A stretch of DNA of 64,000 nucleotides from Chryseobacterium gleum. Its GTDB lineage: Bacteria > Bacteroidota > Bacteroidia > Flavobacteriales > Schleiferiaceae. This document shows, in pieces, positions 51,060 through 60,910 of this stretch (position 1 is its first letter; each line of letters opens with the position of its first letter). The stretch spans positions 1 to 64,000 of the forward strand of contig CAMCXO010000008.1 in the NCBI GenBank assembly GCA_945883565.1, written 5' to 3'. Made by a program: the position numbers and the translations under genes. The notes beneath the pieces were generated by a model. The model searched no databases. It had not been told where the DNA came from and worked only from the letters and a program-made list of their open reading frames with translations.

Positions 51060-51869
51060 TTATTTTTTGTACTTGTATAGAAGGTCGATGAAGCTTATTG
51101 AAGCGTCTTCCATGCTGTTAACGATAGAGTCTACCTTGGCAACAATGTAGTTGTAAAATACCTGAAGAATCATAGCCACTATAAGACCGAACACTGTAGT
51201 TAAAAGTGCCACTTTAATACCACTGGCAACTAATGATGGGCTAATGTCTCCGGCTGCTTCGATAGCGTCGAAGGCCTGAATCATACCAATTACAGTTCCC
51301 ATGAAACCAAGCATAGGGGCAAGTGCAATAAATAGAGAAATCCAAGAAATCCCTTTCTCTAAAAGCCCCATTTGCACAGAGCCATAAGAAACTACTGACT
51401 TTTCTACCATATCAATACCTTCATCCATACGGTCTAAACCCTGATAAAATATACTGGCTACTGGACCAGCTGTATTGCGGCAAACTTCTTTTGCAGCTTC
51501 TACTCCACCAGAACTTAAAGCACTTTCTACTTCATTCAACAATTTTGAAGTGTTGGTAGTTGCCAAATTCAAATAAATGATCCTTTCAATGCTAATGGCC
51601 AAACCTAAAATTAGGGCTAACAATACAATGCCCATAAATTCAGGACCGCCTTCAATGAACTTTTCTTTGATGACTTGTTTAAAGCTCTTTTCGGCTTCAA
51701 CCGCTTCAACTGGAGCACTTTGTTCAACAGCGGGCTCTTCAGCAACAGTTTCGGTAACGGTTTCAGGCTGGGCTGTAGAATCGGTTGTACCTTCTTCTTG
51801 CGCCGTTATGGTTAAAGGCGATGCAAAAAGCACAGCAAGCAGTGCGAAAATGGAAAATACCTTTTTCAT
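51060..51869 (-). CDS. exbB: MotA/TolQ/ExbB-type proton channel
   Basis: 269 residues with a signal-like N-terminus (MKKVFSIFALLAVLFASPLTITAQ), a low-complexity acidic-proline linker (about 25-65), then three membrane segments and the family motif: LGFMGTVIGMIQAFDAI followed by SPSLVASGIKVALLTTVFGLIVA with the conserved Thr/Ala path. This extended periplasmic N-terminus is typical of Bacteroidetes ExbB. First gene of the four-gene operon ending at the terminator 49559-49590. Confidence 0.93.
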   Translation of the reverse strand: MKKVFSIFALLAVLFASPLTITAQEEGTTDSTAQPETVTETVAEEPAVEQSAPVEAVEAEKSFKQVIKEKFIEGGPEFMGIVLLALILGLAISIERIIYLNLATTNTSKLLNEVESALSSGGVEAAKEVCRNTAGPVASIFYQGLDRMDEGIDMVEKSVVSYGSVQMGLLEKGISWISLFIALAPMLGFMGTVIGMIQAFDAIEAAGDISPSLVASGIKVALLTTVFGLIVAMILQVFYNYIVAKVDSIVNSMEDASISFIDLLYKYKK

Positions 51870-52016
51870 GGGTTTGTTTGTGGTTTTGTAGGTTTTTCGT
51901 TTGGGCTAATTTAGAAAGAACAACTATACCCTTTCCAAGGGCAGGCGAATTTACTTAAATTGATTTCAAATAAGCCCATTTGAAACTTTTTCATTTAACT
52001 TTTTCTTGAACCACCT

Positions 52017-52607
52017 TTAAACCTTGCTTTTGCGCGGCAAATAATCGGTTTTTTGCTGGGGTCTGTCGGGTTCTTCTTCGGTTAAGGGCTCACAAATTCT
52101 CAAGCTATTTCGGCATAATTCGGGAAGCTTCATGTACAGTTCGGTTCCCATGGTTTTCCAATCAAGCATATGATCGTCTACCTTGCGAATAATTTCAGCA
52201 GGATTGCCTACAACTACACTTCTTTCAGGAATCACCAATCCTTGTCGCACAAAACTCAAAGCACCTACAATACTTCCTGCTCCCACCATCACTTCATCCA
52301 TTACAACCGCATTCATTCCTATTAAAACATTACGGCCTATATGAGCACCGTGAATTATAGCACCATGACCTATGTGAGCCATTTCTTCTAAAACAACCTT
52401 AAGTCCGGGAAACATATGAATAGTGCAGTTTTCTTGAATATTGGCGCCATAACCCACTTCAATTCTTCCCCAATCTCCACGTAAAACAGCATTTGGTCCT
52501 ACATACACTTTATCTCCAATAATAACGTTTCCAATTACCGCAGCTTGAGGATGAACAAAAGCGCCTGGATTTATAACCGGCTTGTATCCTTCAAATTCAT
52601 AAATCAT
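52017..52607 (-). CDS. paaY: PaaY-type gamma-carbonic anhydrase-like hexapeptide protein
   Basis: 196 residues, mostly left-handed beta-helix repeats (VHPQAAVIGNVIIGDKVYVG, HIGHGAIIHGAHIGRNVLIG). Metal-ligand histidines of the gamma-CA type are in HMFPG, HIGHGAIIHG. In phenylacetate clusters PaaY is a thioesterase-like salvage enzyme. The call is supported by paaJ immediately upstream (overlap 4 bp) and paaI before that. Could also be a generic acyltransferase-fold protein. Confidence 0.8.
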   Translation of the reverse strand: MIYEFEGYKPVINPGAFVHPQAAVIGNVIIGDKVYVGPNAVLRGDWGRIEVGYGANIQENCTIHMFPGLKVVLEEMAHIGHGAIIHGAHIGRNVLIGMNAVVMDEVMVGAGSIVGALSFVRQGLVIPERSVVVGNPAEIIRKVDDHMLDWKTMGTELYMKLPELCRNSLRICEPLTEEEPDRPQQKTDYLPRKSKV

Positions 52608-53815
52608 TTTCTTAAATTTTCAATAACTACAGCATATCCCTGTCCAACTCCAATGCACATGGTCACCAAAGCGTATTGACCGCGTGTTCGCGCCAAATGG
52701 CGTGCTGCACTCAATAAAATACGAGCTCCTGACATACCTAGAGGATGACCCAAGGCGATCGCTCCACCATTTGGATTTATTCGATCGTCAGAATCGTCAA
52801 GCCCCATTTTACGGGTACAAGCTAATACTTGAGCCGCAAATGCCTCATTCAGCTCAATGTGACTCATATCTGAAAGACTGAGCTGTGAGCGTTTAAGTGC
52901 CAATTCAGAAGCGTAAACCGGGCCAATACCCATTATTTTGGGTTCTACGCCGCTCACTGCAGAAGCAACTATTCGGGCCATTGGTTCAATTCCGTATGTT
53001 TTTAAAGCTGCATCCGACATCACAAAAAGAGCCGCAGCGCCATCATTTAGGCCTGAGGCATTGCCGGCGGTTACACTTCCTTCTTTGCGAAAAGCGGGCT
53101 TCAATTTGGATAAAGCCTCTATTGTAGTATCGGGTTTTAAAAACTCATCTTGCGAAAAAACCAAAGCATCTCCCTTACGCTGAGGAATGTTCAAAGCCAC
53201 AATTTCTTCATTCAAAATTCCTTGAACCTGAGCGCGGGCCGCTTTTTGTTGCGAATTAAATGCGAATAAGTCTTGGTCAGAACGTGAAATCCTGAACATA
53301 TCGACCAGATTTTCTGCGGTTTCTCCCATGGCATCGGTTCCGTAGAGCCTATGCATTTCAGGGTTAATAAAACGCCAACCAAAACTAGAATCATACATTT
53401 TGGCATCAGTACCAAAAGCAGTGCTTGGTTTTCCAACTACATAAGGTGCCCTGGTCATGTGTTCAACTCCACCAGCTATAAAAACATCTCCCTCTCCAGA
53501 TTTTATGGCTCTGTAGGCATGCACCACAGCAGACATACCCGAAGCACAAAGTCGATTTACTGTTTCACCAGGAACACTAAATGGCAAGCCTGCTAAAAGC
53601 AGTGCCATTCTGGCCACATTTCGGTTGTCCTCACCTGCCTGATTAGAGCATCCTAAAATAACATCATCTATGGCTTCTTGAGGCAATTTTGGGTATTTGC
53701 TTATAAGAGCCCGAATGGCATGAGCCGCTAAATCATCGGCTCTAACCGTTGCTAAACTACCTCCAAATTTTCCAATAGGTGTTCTCACACCATCTATTAA
53801 ATAGGCCTCATTCAT
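52604..53815 (-). CDS. paaJ: Acetyl-CoA acyltransferase (PaaJ/PcaF-type thiolase)
   Basis: 403 residues. Catalytic C90 in NRLCASGMSAV, plus the GHPLGMSGARI and second Cys in CIGVGQGYA motifs. Full-length thiolase with 3-oxoadipyl-CoA thiolase features, which would split 3-oxoadipyl-CoA in phenylacetate or beta-ketoadipate breakdown. The neighbours paaY and paaI support the phenylacetate assignment. The ring-opening genes (paaABCDE, paaZ, paaG, paaK) are not in this window. Starts 2 bp after paaI. Confidence 0.88.
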   Translation of the reverse strand: MNEAYLIDGVRTPIGKFGGSLATVRADDLAAHAIRALISKYPKLPQEAIDDVILGCSNQAGEDNRNVARMALLLAGLPFSVPGETVNRLCASGMSAVVHAYRAIKSGEGDVFIAGGVEHMTRAPYVVGKPSTAFGTDAKMYDSSFGWRFINPEMHRLYGTDAMGETAENLVDMFRISRSDQDLFAFNSQQKAARAQVQGILNEEIVALNIPQRKGDALVFSQDEFLKPDTTIEALSKLKPAFRKEGSVTAGNASGLNDGAAALFVMSDAALKTYGIEPMARIVASAVSGVEPKIMGIGPVYASELALKRSQLSLSDMSHIELNEAFAAQVLACTRKMGLDDSDDRINPNGGAIALGHPLGMSGARILLSAARHLARTRGQYALVTMCIGVGQGYAVVIENLRK

Positions 53816-53817
53816 AC

Positions 53818-54222
53818 TTACCAGATTTTTTCGGTTATGTAAACGGTACCTTTAAACAAGGCCACCAATTCTTTTTCTTGATTAAATACTTCCACATCGT
53901 ATAAGGCCGTTTTTCGGCTTCTATGCCGTTCATGAGTTTTGGCTATCAGTTCATCATTAACCTTAACCGGCTTAAAATGGGAGATAGATGTTTCTAAACT
54001 TAGCGCCTGATTGCCATAGCTGTTGGCCGCAAAAGCCAAACAACTATCGGCCAAGGCATAACAAATTCCGCCATGGGCAATTAAAAATCCATTGGTCATT
54101 TCATTCCTAAGTTTCATTCTTAAAATACATTTTCCTTTTTGTATTTCAAGCAATTCAATACCAAGCCATTGACTAAATGCATCTTGGTCCAGCATTTTGT
54201 TAACAATTTCTATTGGGCTCAT
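53818..54222 (-). CDS. paaI: PaaI-type hydroxyphenylacetyl-CoA thioesterase
   Basis: 134-residue hotdog protein with the PaaI motif AHGGICYALADSCLAFAAN (HGG...AD) and KPVKVNDELIAKTHERHRSRK. In phenylacetate degradation PaaI releases CoA from dead-end intermediates. The start overlaps the preceding gene's stop by 4 bp (ATGA), so these genes form one unit with paaJ and paaY. Confidence 0.88.
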   Translation of the reverse strand: MSPIEIVNKMLDQDAFSQWLGIELLEIQKGKCILRMKLRNEMTNGFLIAHGGICYALADSCLAFAANSYGNQALSLETSISHFKPVKVNDELIAKTHERHRSRKTALYDVEVFNQEKELVALFKGTVYITEKIW

Positions 54223-54674
54223 TGTAATTTTTCGGGAACCGCCTTTTCAAAAGCATTTACTAAAATTCTACAAACCATTTGTGTGGCAGGCAAGCTTTCT
54301 AAATCTATTGCTTCTTCTCTTGCCAATTCGAGCCAAGCCAAGCGCAATTCACTTTGCATGCGTGCACTCTCTCCTTCGAGCACTAAACCGGAATGCACTG
54401 CGTCTTTTAAAACTTCCTCCAAAATCTCGGCTCCAATGGGGTGAACCGGCATACCCAATCGCCTAAAAGCTTCACTTAAAATGAGTGGTAAATACATCAG
54501 GCCATTGTGTGATAAATCGCCAAAGTCATCGCTAAGGTTGATTAAAAAACCATAAAGATGAGGTTGCTCTTCACCCCAATCTAATAGACGTTTTACCCTG
54601 TCTTTTTCATCTATCTGATTGAACCACAGACGCACACTGCGCATGGTTGGTGAATAATTTGGCGATGTAAGCAT
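54219..54674 (-). CDS. Unrecognised protein, first gene of the paaI-paaJ-paaY unit
   Basis: 151 residues, mainly helical, no signal peptide or membrane segment. Features seen: [49 protein letters not shown], and a C-terminal [20 protein letters not shown]. It overlaps paaI by 4 bp, so it is translated with it. No function can be given; a role in phenylacetate catabolism or its control is suggested only by the position. Confidence 0.7.
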   Translation of the reverse strand: MLTSPNYSPTMRSVRLWFNQIDEKDRVKRLLDWGEEQPHLYGFLINLSDDFGDLSHNGLMYLPLILSEAFRRLGMPVHPIGAEILEEVLKDAVHSGLVLEGESARMQSELRLAWLELAREEAIDLESLPATQMVCRILVNAFEKAVPEKLQ

Positions 54675-54761
54675 TTTTCAAAGTTAGAAAGTAGGGACAA
54701 ATGTGCGAGGCTCTGGCTTTCAACTTACTTTCGTTGTTTTAAAAAGTTAAAAGCACTTTAC

Positions 54762-55556
54762 ATGCAAGCCTACCACAATTTGTTGAAACACGTTTTGGCT
54801 GAGGGAGTTGAAAAAGAAGACCGAACTGGCACTGGAACCATTTCGGTTTTCGGTTATCAAATGCGCTTTAATTTAGAAAATGGTTTTCCTTTGGTTACCA
54901 CAAAAAAGCTACATCTGCGCTCTATTATTTACGAGTTGCTTTGGTTTTTAAAAGGAGATACCAATATTGCCTGGCTAAATCAAAACAAGGTTCGCATTTG
55001 GGACGAATGGGCTGATGAGCATGGCGAACTTGGACCTGTATATGGACATCAATGGCGCTCGTGGCCAACTTCAGATGGCGGAACAATAGATCAAATCAGT
55101 CAATTAATTGAAGGACTTAAGGGCAATCCCGATTCGAGGCGCCACTTGGTAAGTGCTTGGAATGTATCAGAAGTCAATAAGATGGCTTTGCCACCGTGTC
55201 ATGTACTTTTTCAATTTTATGTAGCCAATGGAAAGTTAAGCTGTCAGTTATACCAACGAAGTGCCGACTTGTTTTTGGGTGTACCTTTCAATATTGCATC
55301 GTACGCTCTTCTCACACATATGGTGGCTCAAGTTTGTGGATTTACAGCAGGCGATTTTATTCACACTTTTGGTGATGCACACATTTATAAAAACCACCTA
55401 CATCAAGTTAAGCTTCAACTAAGCCGTGAACCTAGATCTTTGCCGTTGTTGAAGCTCAATCATGAAGTAAAAAACATCTTTGATTTCTCGTTTGAAGATT
55501 TTCTAATTGAGGGTTACGATCCTCATCCACACATTAAAGCTGATGTAGCTGTATGA
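54762..55556 (+). CDS. thyA: Thymidylate synthase
   Basis: 264 residues, the common short ThyA form that converts dUMP to dTMP with methylene-tetrahydrofolate. Catalytic C146 in [13 protein letters not shown]; folate and nucleotide sites in [24 protein letters not shown] and [20 protein letters not shown]. Overlaps folA by 4 bp (ATGA), which returns the dihydrofolate it makes to tetrahydrofolate. Confidence 0.97.
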   Translation: MQAYHNLLKHVLAEGVEKEDRTGTGTISVFGYQMRFNLENGFPLVTTKKLHLRSIIYELLWFLKGDTNIAWLNQNKVRIWDEWADEHGELGPVYGHQWRSWPTSDGGTIDQISQLIEGLKGNPDSRRHLVSAWNVSEVNKMALPPCHVLFQFYVANGKLSCQLYQRSADLFLGVPFNIASYALLTHMVAQVCGFTAGDFIHTFGDAHIYKNHLHQVKLQLSREPRSLPLLKLNHEVKNIFDFSFEDFLIEGYDPHPHIKADVAV

Positions 55557-56047
55557 GCGAAATAGTAATGGTAGCCGCCATGGATATAAACCGAGCCATC
55601 GGGCGAAACAATGCTTTGCTTTGGCACATACCTGAAGATTTAAAGCATTTCAAGTCTCTCACCATGGGTCACACGGTTTTAATGGGTAGAAAAACTTTTG
55701 AATCTGTAGGACGACCATTGCCAAAGCGCCGAAATGTGGTAATCACCAGAAACCTTGATTGGAAGTTTCCTGATGTGGAGGTTTACCAAAGTTTAGAAGA
55801 AGCGCTATATGCTTTAAAAAGTCTTGAAACCATCATGATTGTTGGAGGTGCTGAAGTTTATTCTCAAGCCATGCCTTTAGCCAACAAGTTGGAAATAACC
55901 CATATTGAAGCAGCATTTAAAGATGCAGACAGTTTTTTTCCAGTTATAGACGAAGATTTTTGGCAGGAAAGCTCAAGAAAGGAATCTGTACAGCCGGAAA
56001 CAGGACTCAAATATGCTTTTGTGAGTTACCTCAGGAAACCGCTTTGA
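55553..56047 (+). CDS. folA: Dihydrofolate reductase
   Basis: 164 residues. Substrate-binding acid E28 in [14 protein letters not shown], cofactor site [14 protein letters not shown], and [15 protein letters not shown] for NADPH. Coupled to thyA. Its 3' end overlaps the convergent clpX by 17 bp, so these two transcripts meet tail to tail. Confidence 0.95.
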   Translation: MSEIVMVAAMDINRAIGRNNALLWHIPEDLKHFKSLTMGHTVLMGRKTFESVGRPLPKRRNVVITRNLDWKFPDVEVYQSLEEALYALKSLETIMIVGGAEVYSQAMPLANKLEITHIEAAFKDADSFFPVIDEDFWQESSRKESVQPETGLKYAFVSYLRKPL

Positions 56048-57275
56048 GTTTGCTTAGCGACATATGGCTCAATTTATTTTGCGCATAATCGGCGGTTACT
56101 TGAAGCGTGTTTTCGCGCTTATTTCCCGGAAGTTCGAACATTGCGTCAGTCAATATGGCTTCACAGATAGACCTAAGCCCTCTTGCTCCGAGCTTAAATT
56201 CTATAGCTTTGTCAACTATGTACTCCAAAGCATTTTGTTCAAAAGTTAAGGCTATTCCATCCATTTTGAACAAGCTTTGATATTGTTTAACCAAAGCGTT
56301 TTTGGGCTCAATCAAAATCCTAATCAGGGCTTCACGGTCTAAAGAATCTAAATGGGTAAGCACTGGCAAGCGGCCAATAAGTTCTGGAATAAGGCCAAAA
56401 CTCTTGAGATCTTGAGGTGAAACATACTTTAAAATATTCTCCCCATCTATGGAGTCTCGTTCCTGGTTTGATGTATAGCCCACCGCCCTAGTGTTCAGCC
56501 TGTTGGCAATATGACGCTGAATTCCATCAAAAGCGCCTCCCGCTATGAATAGGATGTTCTTAGTATCTATTTCTATAAATTTTTGGTCAGGGTGTTTACG
56601 ACCTCCTTGAGGAGGCACATTCACCTTGGCACCCTCCAACAACTTAAGCAATCCTTGTTGAACGCCTTCTCCGCTTACATCGCGGGTAATTGAGGGATTA
56701 TCAGATTTACGTGCAATTTTGTCTATTTCATCAATAAATACGATGCCCCTTTCGGCTGACTTCACATCGTAATTTGCCGCTTGTAGCAACCTAGATAAAA
56801 TGCTTTCTACATCTTCACCAACATAACCTGCTTCGGTTAAAACAGTTGCATCCACTATGGTGAATGGAACATTTAACATTTTAGCTATGCTTCGGGCCAA
56901 AAGGGTTTTACCAGTCCCTGTTGGCCCAACCATAATGATGTTAGACTTCTCAATTTCGATTTTGTCTGTGTCTTTGCCAAAAGAAATTAGCCGCTTGTAG
57001 TGGTTATAAACGGCCACTGATAGAACACGTTTTGCATCGTCTTGACCAATGGCATATTCGTCTAAAAACGCTTTAATCTCGGTGGGTTTTACTAAACGAA
57101 GATTGAGAGAAAGATCAGCTTTGTCTTTTTGCTCAAGTTCTTCCTGCACAATAGAGCTCGCTTGGCGAATGCAATGATCGCAAATATGCCCATTGATACC
57201 GGCAATTAGAACATTCGTATCTTTTTTATCTCTTCCGCAAAAAGAACAAATCAAATTTTCTTTTTTTTCTTTCAT
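56031..57275 (-). CDS. clpX: ATP-dependent Clp protease unfoldase ClpX
   Basis: 414 residues. N-terminal C4 zinc-binding domain (C10, C13, C32, C35 in CSFC...CDHC), Walker A GPTGTGKT at 117-124, Walker [11 protein letters not shown] and the sensor regions ([25 protein letters not shown]). ClpX unfolds tagged proteins and feeds them into ClpP, encoded just upstream. A gap of 22 bp separates them. Confidence 0.98.
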   Translation of the reverse strand: MKEKKENLICSFCGRDKKDTNVLIAGINGHICDHCIRQASSIVQEELEQKDKADLSLNLRLVKPTEIKAFLDEYAIGQDDAKRVLSVAVYNHYKRLISFGKDTDKIEIEKSNIIMVGPTGTGKTLLARSIAKMLNVPFTIVDATVLTEAGYVGEDVESILSRLLQAANYDVKSAERGIVFIDEIDKIARKSDNPSITRDVSGEGVQQGLLKLLEGAKVNVPPQGGRKHPDQKFIEIDTKNILFIAGGAFDGIQRHIANRLNTRAVGYTSNQERDSIDGENILKYVSPQDLKSFGLIPELIGRLPVLTHLDSLDREALIRILIEPKNALVKQYQSLFKMDGIALTFEQNALEYIVDKAIEFKLGARGLRSICEAILTDAMFELPGNKRENTLQVTADYAQNKLSHMSLSKLKAVS

Positions 57276-57297
57276 AAGGCAAAGCCAGAAGTTTCAC

Positions 57298-57963
57298 TTA
57301 TTTCTTGCGTTCTAAAATTTCATCGATAATTCCATAAGACTTGGCTTCTTCAGATGACATCCAATTATCGCGATCGGAATCGGCCTTAATGGTTTCGAAA
57401 GACTGACCAGTATGAAGTGCTTGAATTTGATACAATTCGTCACGCACCCTTTGGGTTTCGCGCAAAGCTATTTCCATATCGGTTACTTGGCCTTGTGAAC
57501 CGCTCATGGGCTGATGAATCATTACACGGCTGTGTTTAAGGGCAGTTCGTTTTCCTTTTTGACCAGCACCCAATAGAACAGCAGCCATAGAGGCGGCTAT
57601 ACCTGTACAAATGGTTGCCACATCAGGGGCCACCACCTGCATGGTATCGTAAATGCCCAATCCAGCATAAACGCTACCACCCGGAGAGTTAAGGTAAATT
57701 TGGATGTCTTTTTTGGAATCTACTGATTCCAAAAACAATAGCTGGGCTTGTACAATATTGGCAACCTGATCGTTAATGGCGGTTCCCAAAAAGATGATTC
57801 GGTCCATCATCAGGCGCGAAAAAACGTCCATCTGGGCAACGTTAAGTTGGCGCTCTTCAATAATGTATGGGGTTAAACTAGCTTGAACATAGCCTTCTAA
57901 ATTGAGACTGCTAATGCCCATATGTTTTTGGGCGTATTTGTTAAATTCTTTCGGGTTCATCAT
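57298..57963 (-). CDS. clpP: ATP-dependent Clp protease proteolytic subunit
   Basis: The start at 57963 (MMNPKEFNKYAQKHMGI) is preferred over the longer frame that overlaps tig. 221 residues. Catalytic S125 in GIAASMAAVLLGAG and H150 in MIHQPMSG, plus the proline-rich NSPGGSVYAGLGIYD motif. Forms the ClpXP protease with the next gene and follows trigger factor in the usual tig-clpP-clpX order. Confidence 0.97.
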   Translation of the reverse strand: MMNPKEFNKYAQKHMGISSLNLEGYVQASLTPYIIEERQLNVAQMDVFSRLMMDRIIFLGTAINDQVANIVQAQLLFLESVDSKKDIQIYLNSPGGSVYAGLGIYDTMQVVAPDVATICTGIAASMAAVLLGAGQKGKRTALKHSRVMIHQPMSGSQGQVTDMEIALRETQRVRDELYQIQALHTGQSFETIKADSDRDNWMSSEEAKSYGIIDEILERKK

Positions 57964-58000
57964 GTAAAGTAAACGAAAAATTCGGGCTTTTTGTTGGGCA

Positions 58001-59308
58001 CTATGCAGAAGCAGTATTGAATTCTTTGAGGCTAATCCATTTTTCGTTTTTGTCAAAGTTTTGAGATAAAACGAAAAGTGTTTTTTCGGTAAGAGCTGTT
58101 CGATACATTTTATCCATGTCTTCTTCGTTCTTCTTGCGAGACTGAACCATGTAGTTTAAAAAGTCAGGTCCCAAATTATAGCTGCTGTACATTCGGGCCG
58201 TGTCTTTGTAAATAAACGCGTTAAGCTCCTCGTCAGATATATTTATGTCAATTGCACTCTGTGCCTTTTGAACAATAAAATCCCATTTCAACATGGGCTC
58301 CAAGCGGTTGTACTCTTCAAGAGCTGCCTCTGGTGAAAGACCCCCTTCGCGATTGGCACTAAGCCACTTCATTAAAAAGTTTTTGGGCATTTCGAACGAA
58401 AGGTTTTCAATAAGATAACGATATACCTCATCTAAAAAACGTTGATCCGATGCTTGGTCAAAATTACTCTGAAGTCGTGCTTTAAGTATCTCACGTGCTT
58501 CTTCTTCTGTATTTACTTCAAAATACTCGTTAAAAAAAGTTTCATTCGCTTCGGCTATATCCAATTGATTTATGGCGATAATGGTACATTTTAAGCCTTT
58601 GGCCTCTTCAAGGTGATGTACATCAACATCGAGAATTTCGGCCATTTCGTTTTTATCTGTATGCTCCTCAAATAAAATTTCTACCTCATCATTAATGGCT
58701 TTACCTAGCATGGCAGATTTAAAAATCTCAAAATCTGCTACCAAGATTCTCCCTTTATGCTCGTGTTGGCTTTCGTGGTTTTGTTCCATAATCTCGCTCC
58801 AAGAAAACTGAACAATGGAATTTTCTTGAACAGTTTCACCTTCTGTAAAGCTGCCGGCATTGCGCCTCTTTTCCAATAACTCCTTTTCCAGTAAACTACT
58901 ATCCACTATAATGCGATAATAGGGCAGAGATACTTTTGGTTCTTCGAATAGCAATGGAACTTCTGGGGCTAATCCAATATCGGCCGAAAACGTAAAGTTG
59001 TTGGCATCCCAATTTACTTCATTGTCTTCGCGCAAAATTGGCGCAGCTACAATACTAACCGCACTGTCGCGCAAGTATTTGTTTATGCTTTCTTGGAACA
59101 GTTTATTGATTTCGTCAACTTTAATGCTTTTGCCGTATTGTCGTTTAATAAGCCCCTCAGGCACGTATCCAATGCGAAAACCCGGAACATTTGCAGTTTT
59201 TCTAATTTTTTTTAAACCCTCATTTACAAGGGGTTGATAATCATTTTCTTCTATATACACATGAAGAACGGCACTAAGACCGCCTAAATTCTCCTGCTCT
59301 ATTTTCAT
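58001..59308 (-). CDS. tig: Trigger factor (ribosome-bound chaperone)
   Basis: From ATG 59308 the product starts MKIEQENLGGLSAVLHVYIEEN; the upstream 15 residues of the longer frame overlap the promoter. 435 residues. The ribosome-binding signature PGFRIGYVPEGLIKRQYGKS is present at the N-terminus, then a divergent PPIase region and the C-terminal chaperone arms. It folds new chains at the ribosome exit. First gene of tig-clpP-clpX. Confidence 0.93.
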   Translation of the reverse strand: MKIEQENLGGLSAVLHVYIEENDYQPLVNEGLKKIRKTANVPGFRIGYVPEGLIKRQYGKSIKVDEINKLFQESINKYLRDSAVSIVAAPILREDNEVNWDANNFTFSADIGLAPEVPLLFEEPKVSLPYYRIIVDSSLLEKELLEKRRNAGSFTEGETVQENSIVQFSWSEIMEQNHESQHEHKGRILVADFEIFKSAMLGKAINDEVEILFEEHTDKNEMAEILDVDVHHLEEAKGLKCTIIAINQLDIAEANETFFNEYFEVNTEEEAREILKARLQSNFDQASDQRFLDEVYRYLIENLSFEMPKNFLMKWLSANREGGLSPEAALEEYNRLEPMLKWDFIVQKAQSAIDINISDEELNAFIYKDTARMYSSYNLGPDFLNYMVQSRKKNEEDMDKMYRTALTEKTLFVLSQNFDKNEKWISLKEFNTASA

Positions 59309-59334
59309 CTGATTCTGGGATTTGAAAGAGGGCG

Positions 59335-59342
59335 CAAAAGTA
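59335..59342 (-). promoter_or_regulatory. -7 promoter box of tig-clpP-clpX
   Basis: TACTTTTG on the minus strand matches TAnnTTTG exactly, about 27 bp before the tig start codon. The -33 region is T-rich (TTTTACTTG) but not an exact TTTG at 19 bp. Confidence 0.55.
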
Positions 59343-59421
59343 GTGGAAAGCAAGCAAGTAAAATGGGGCTTTTGGTTTACATAAAAGCACTACTTTAGAA
59401 CCGACTTTGAAAAAACCCAAC

Positions 59422-60528
59422 ATGAAGAAATTTCTCACTCTAGTAGCCGTAACAATATCGCTTTTCGAAGCTCAGGCGCAAAAATCGGCCGACGCTGTTG
59501 AAGAGAAATTAGACATTACAACATCTCTTTCATATTTACTGCCACGAACTGATTTACAACGGCAATCGAGTAAGTACAACCGCACGAATTTGGGCACCCA
59601 GCTCAGCATAGCTTATCGCTTTAATGATACCTACCGCCTTAGAGGCAATTGGCTGATGGGCAATTTTGACGGGAGTACATCGGGTAATTTGTATAGTCAA
59701 ACCTTTATATCTGAGCCTAGTTTGTATTTCGATGCCGATGTTTTGGAATTGATTAAACCCGGATCAAGTTGGCAGCTCTATTTGGGTATTGGCGCGGGTT
59801 GGATGATGATTAGGTCAGATGTGTTTGATTTAAAAAATGGTCAACGCCGCGATTTCGTACCTGGAGGAAAAGGCTATTCGGATGCCCCTGCAATTGGCTT
59901 AGAAGGCAGTATAGCAGCCCCAATAAGCAGCCGAATGGCTATTACTCTTGGTGGGGCTCTGCGTTATGCTTACAGCAGCGATTATTTGGATGGTTTAACT
60001 GCGGGGAGCCGTAACGATTTGCTGGGAGTGATTAATCTTGGCCTTAACATTACGTTAGGGAAAGGGCTGAAAAAAGGCGAGGCCCGAGTGAATCAAGCTG
60101 AATTTGATATGTTAAAAAATTCGGAGAAATCAGTTAAAGAACAAATGGCTAAACAGGAAGAAGAAAATGAAAAACAATTAAAAGCGCGTGAGGCTCAATT
60201 AAACAAAATGCGTGCTACCAACGACAGTTTAAAAGCCGAACTAAATAAACGCATATTACCGGTCGCTCAAAAAGAAGAAGTAAAGCCTTTGGATTTAAGC
60301 AAACCTATGTGGCGAGTTGTGGTGGGTAGTTTTCCGAATCAGGCTCTTGCCCAACGTTATATGGATGGTTTAAATGGTATCGACAAATCAGAAATGCAAG
60401 TGCTTTTTGTTGAGGATTTAAAAACCTATCGGGTTATTTACAAGAGTTTCGATAACATGAATGCTGCTTCAAAAGCCCGTAACGAAATACGCGGAGCGGT
60501 TAAAGATGCTTGGATCGTGAATTTCTAA
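59422..60528 (+). CDS. Outer-membrane beta-barrel protein with C-terminal SPOR domain
   Basis: Start taken at ATG 59422 (MKKFLTLVAVTISLFEAQAQ, signal peptide); an in-frame TTG at 59407 is less likely. 368 residues. A beta-rich region of about 200 residues (SIAYRFNDTYRLRGNWL, LYLGIGAGWMM, ITLGGALRYAYSSDYLDGL) looks like an outer-membrane barrel. It is followed by a coiled coil (about 225-270) and a SPOR domain (WRVVVGSFPNQALAQRYMDGL ... YRVIYKSFDNMNAA), which binds denuded peptidoglycan at division sites. The combination would link outer membrane and cell wall. Diverges from tig. Confidence 0.8.
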   Translation: MKKFLTLVAVTISLFEAQAQKSADAVEEKLDITTSLSYLLPRTDLQRQSSKYNRTNLGTQLSIAYRFNDTYRLRGNWLMGNFDGSTSGNLYSQTFISEPSLYFDADVLELIKPGSSWQLYLGIGAGWMMIRSDVFDLKNGQRRDFVPGGKGYSDAPAIGLEGSIAAPISSRMAITLGGALRYAYSSDYLDGLTAGSRNDLLGVINLGLNITLGKGLKKGEARVNQAEFDMLKNSEKSVKEQMAKQEEENEKQLKAREAQLNKMRATNDSLKAELNKRILPVAQKEEVKPLDLSKPMWRVVVGSFPNQALAQRYMDGLNGIDKSEMQVLFVEDLKTYRVIYKSFDNMNAASKARNEIRGAVKDAWIVNF

Positions 60529-60544
60529 TCGGCCTTTGGTTTAC

Positions 60545-60578
60545 AAACCCGCTTTTGGCAAAGTCTGATAGCGGGTTT
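60545..60578 (+). terminator. Possible terminator after the SPOR gene
   Basis: AAACCCGC (60545-60552) and GCGGGTTT (60571-60578) form an 8-bp stem with an 18-base loop, followed by A/T-rich sequence. The loop is long, so it is weaker than the others in the window. Confidence 0.5.
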
Positions 60579-60910
60579 ATAGTTTAAATTCTTTGCAAAC
60601 TTTTAGTTTTCCTTAAAAGCTGTTGCAAGACCTTTAAGCTATTTAAAGCGACAATTTAGATGTTGTAATAGTTTTGATACAGGGATTTTACCAAAAAAAC
60701 CCGCAGCCGCTTACTATTCATAAAATGTCAAGTGTTTGGAATAAAAACTTGAAAATATTGAAAGCTTGGAGAGGACTTGCAGCGAAAAGACCGGACCACT
60801 TTGGTAAGATGAATTAAATGATATCCAAAACGGACTGAACCCAAAGTGGGAGCGCTCAAAAGAGCAACTGAAAAAGGGAGATTCAGCTACCTACTATTGG
60901 CTAAAAGGTT
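60579..60910. other. Gap of 330 bp with a possible gene fossil
   Basis: From about 60812 to 60906 one plus-strand frame reads ELNDIQNGLNPKW followed by KEQLKKGDSATYYWLKG, which looks protein-like, but it has no start, contains stops just upstream (near 60795) and runs into the antisense of rnhA. It may be the remains of a gene; I do not recognise it. Nothing else was seen in the gap. Confidence 0.25.
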
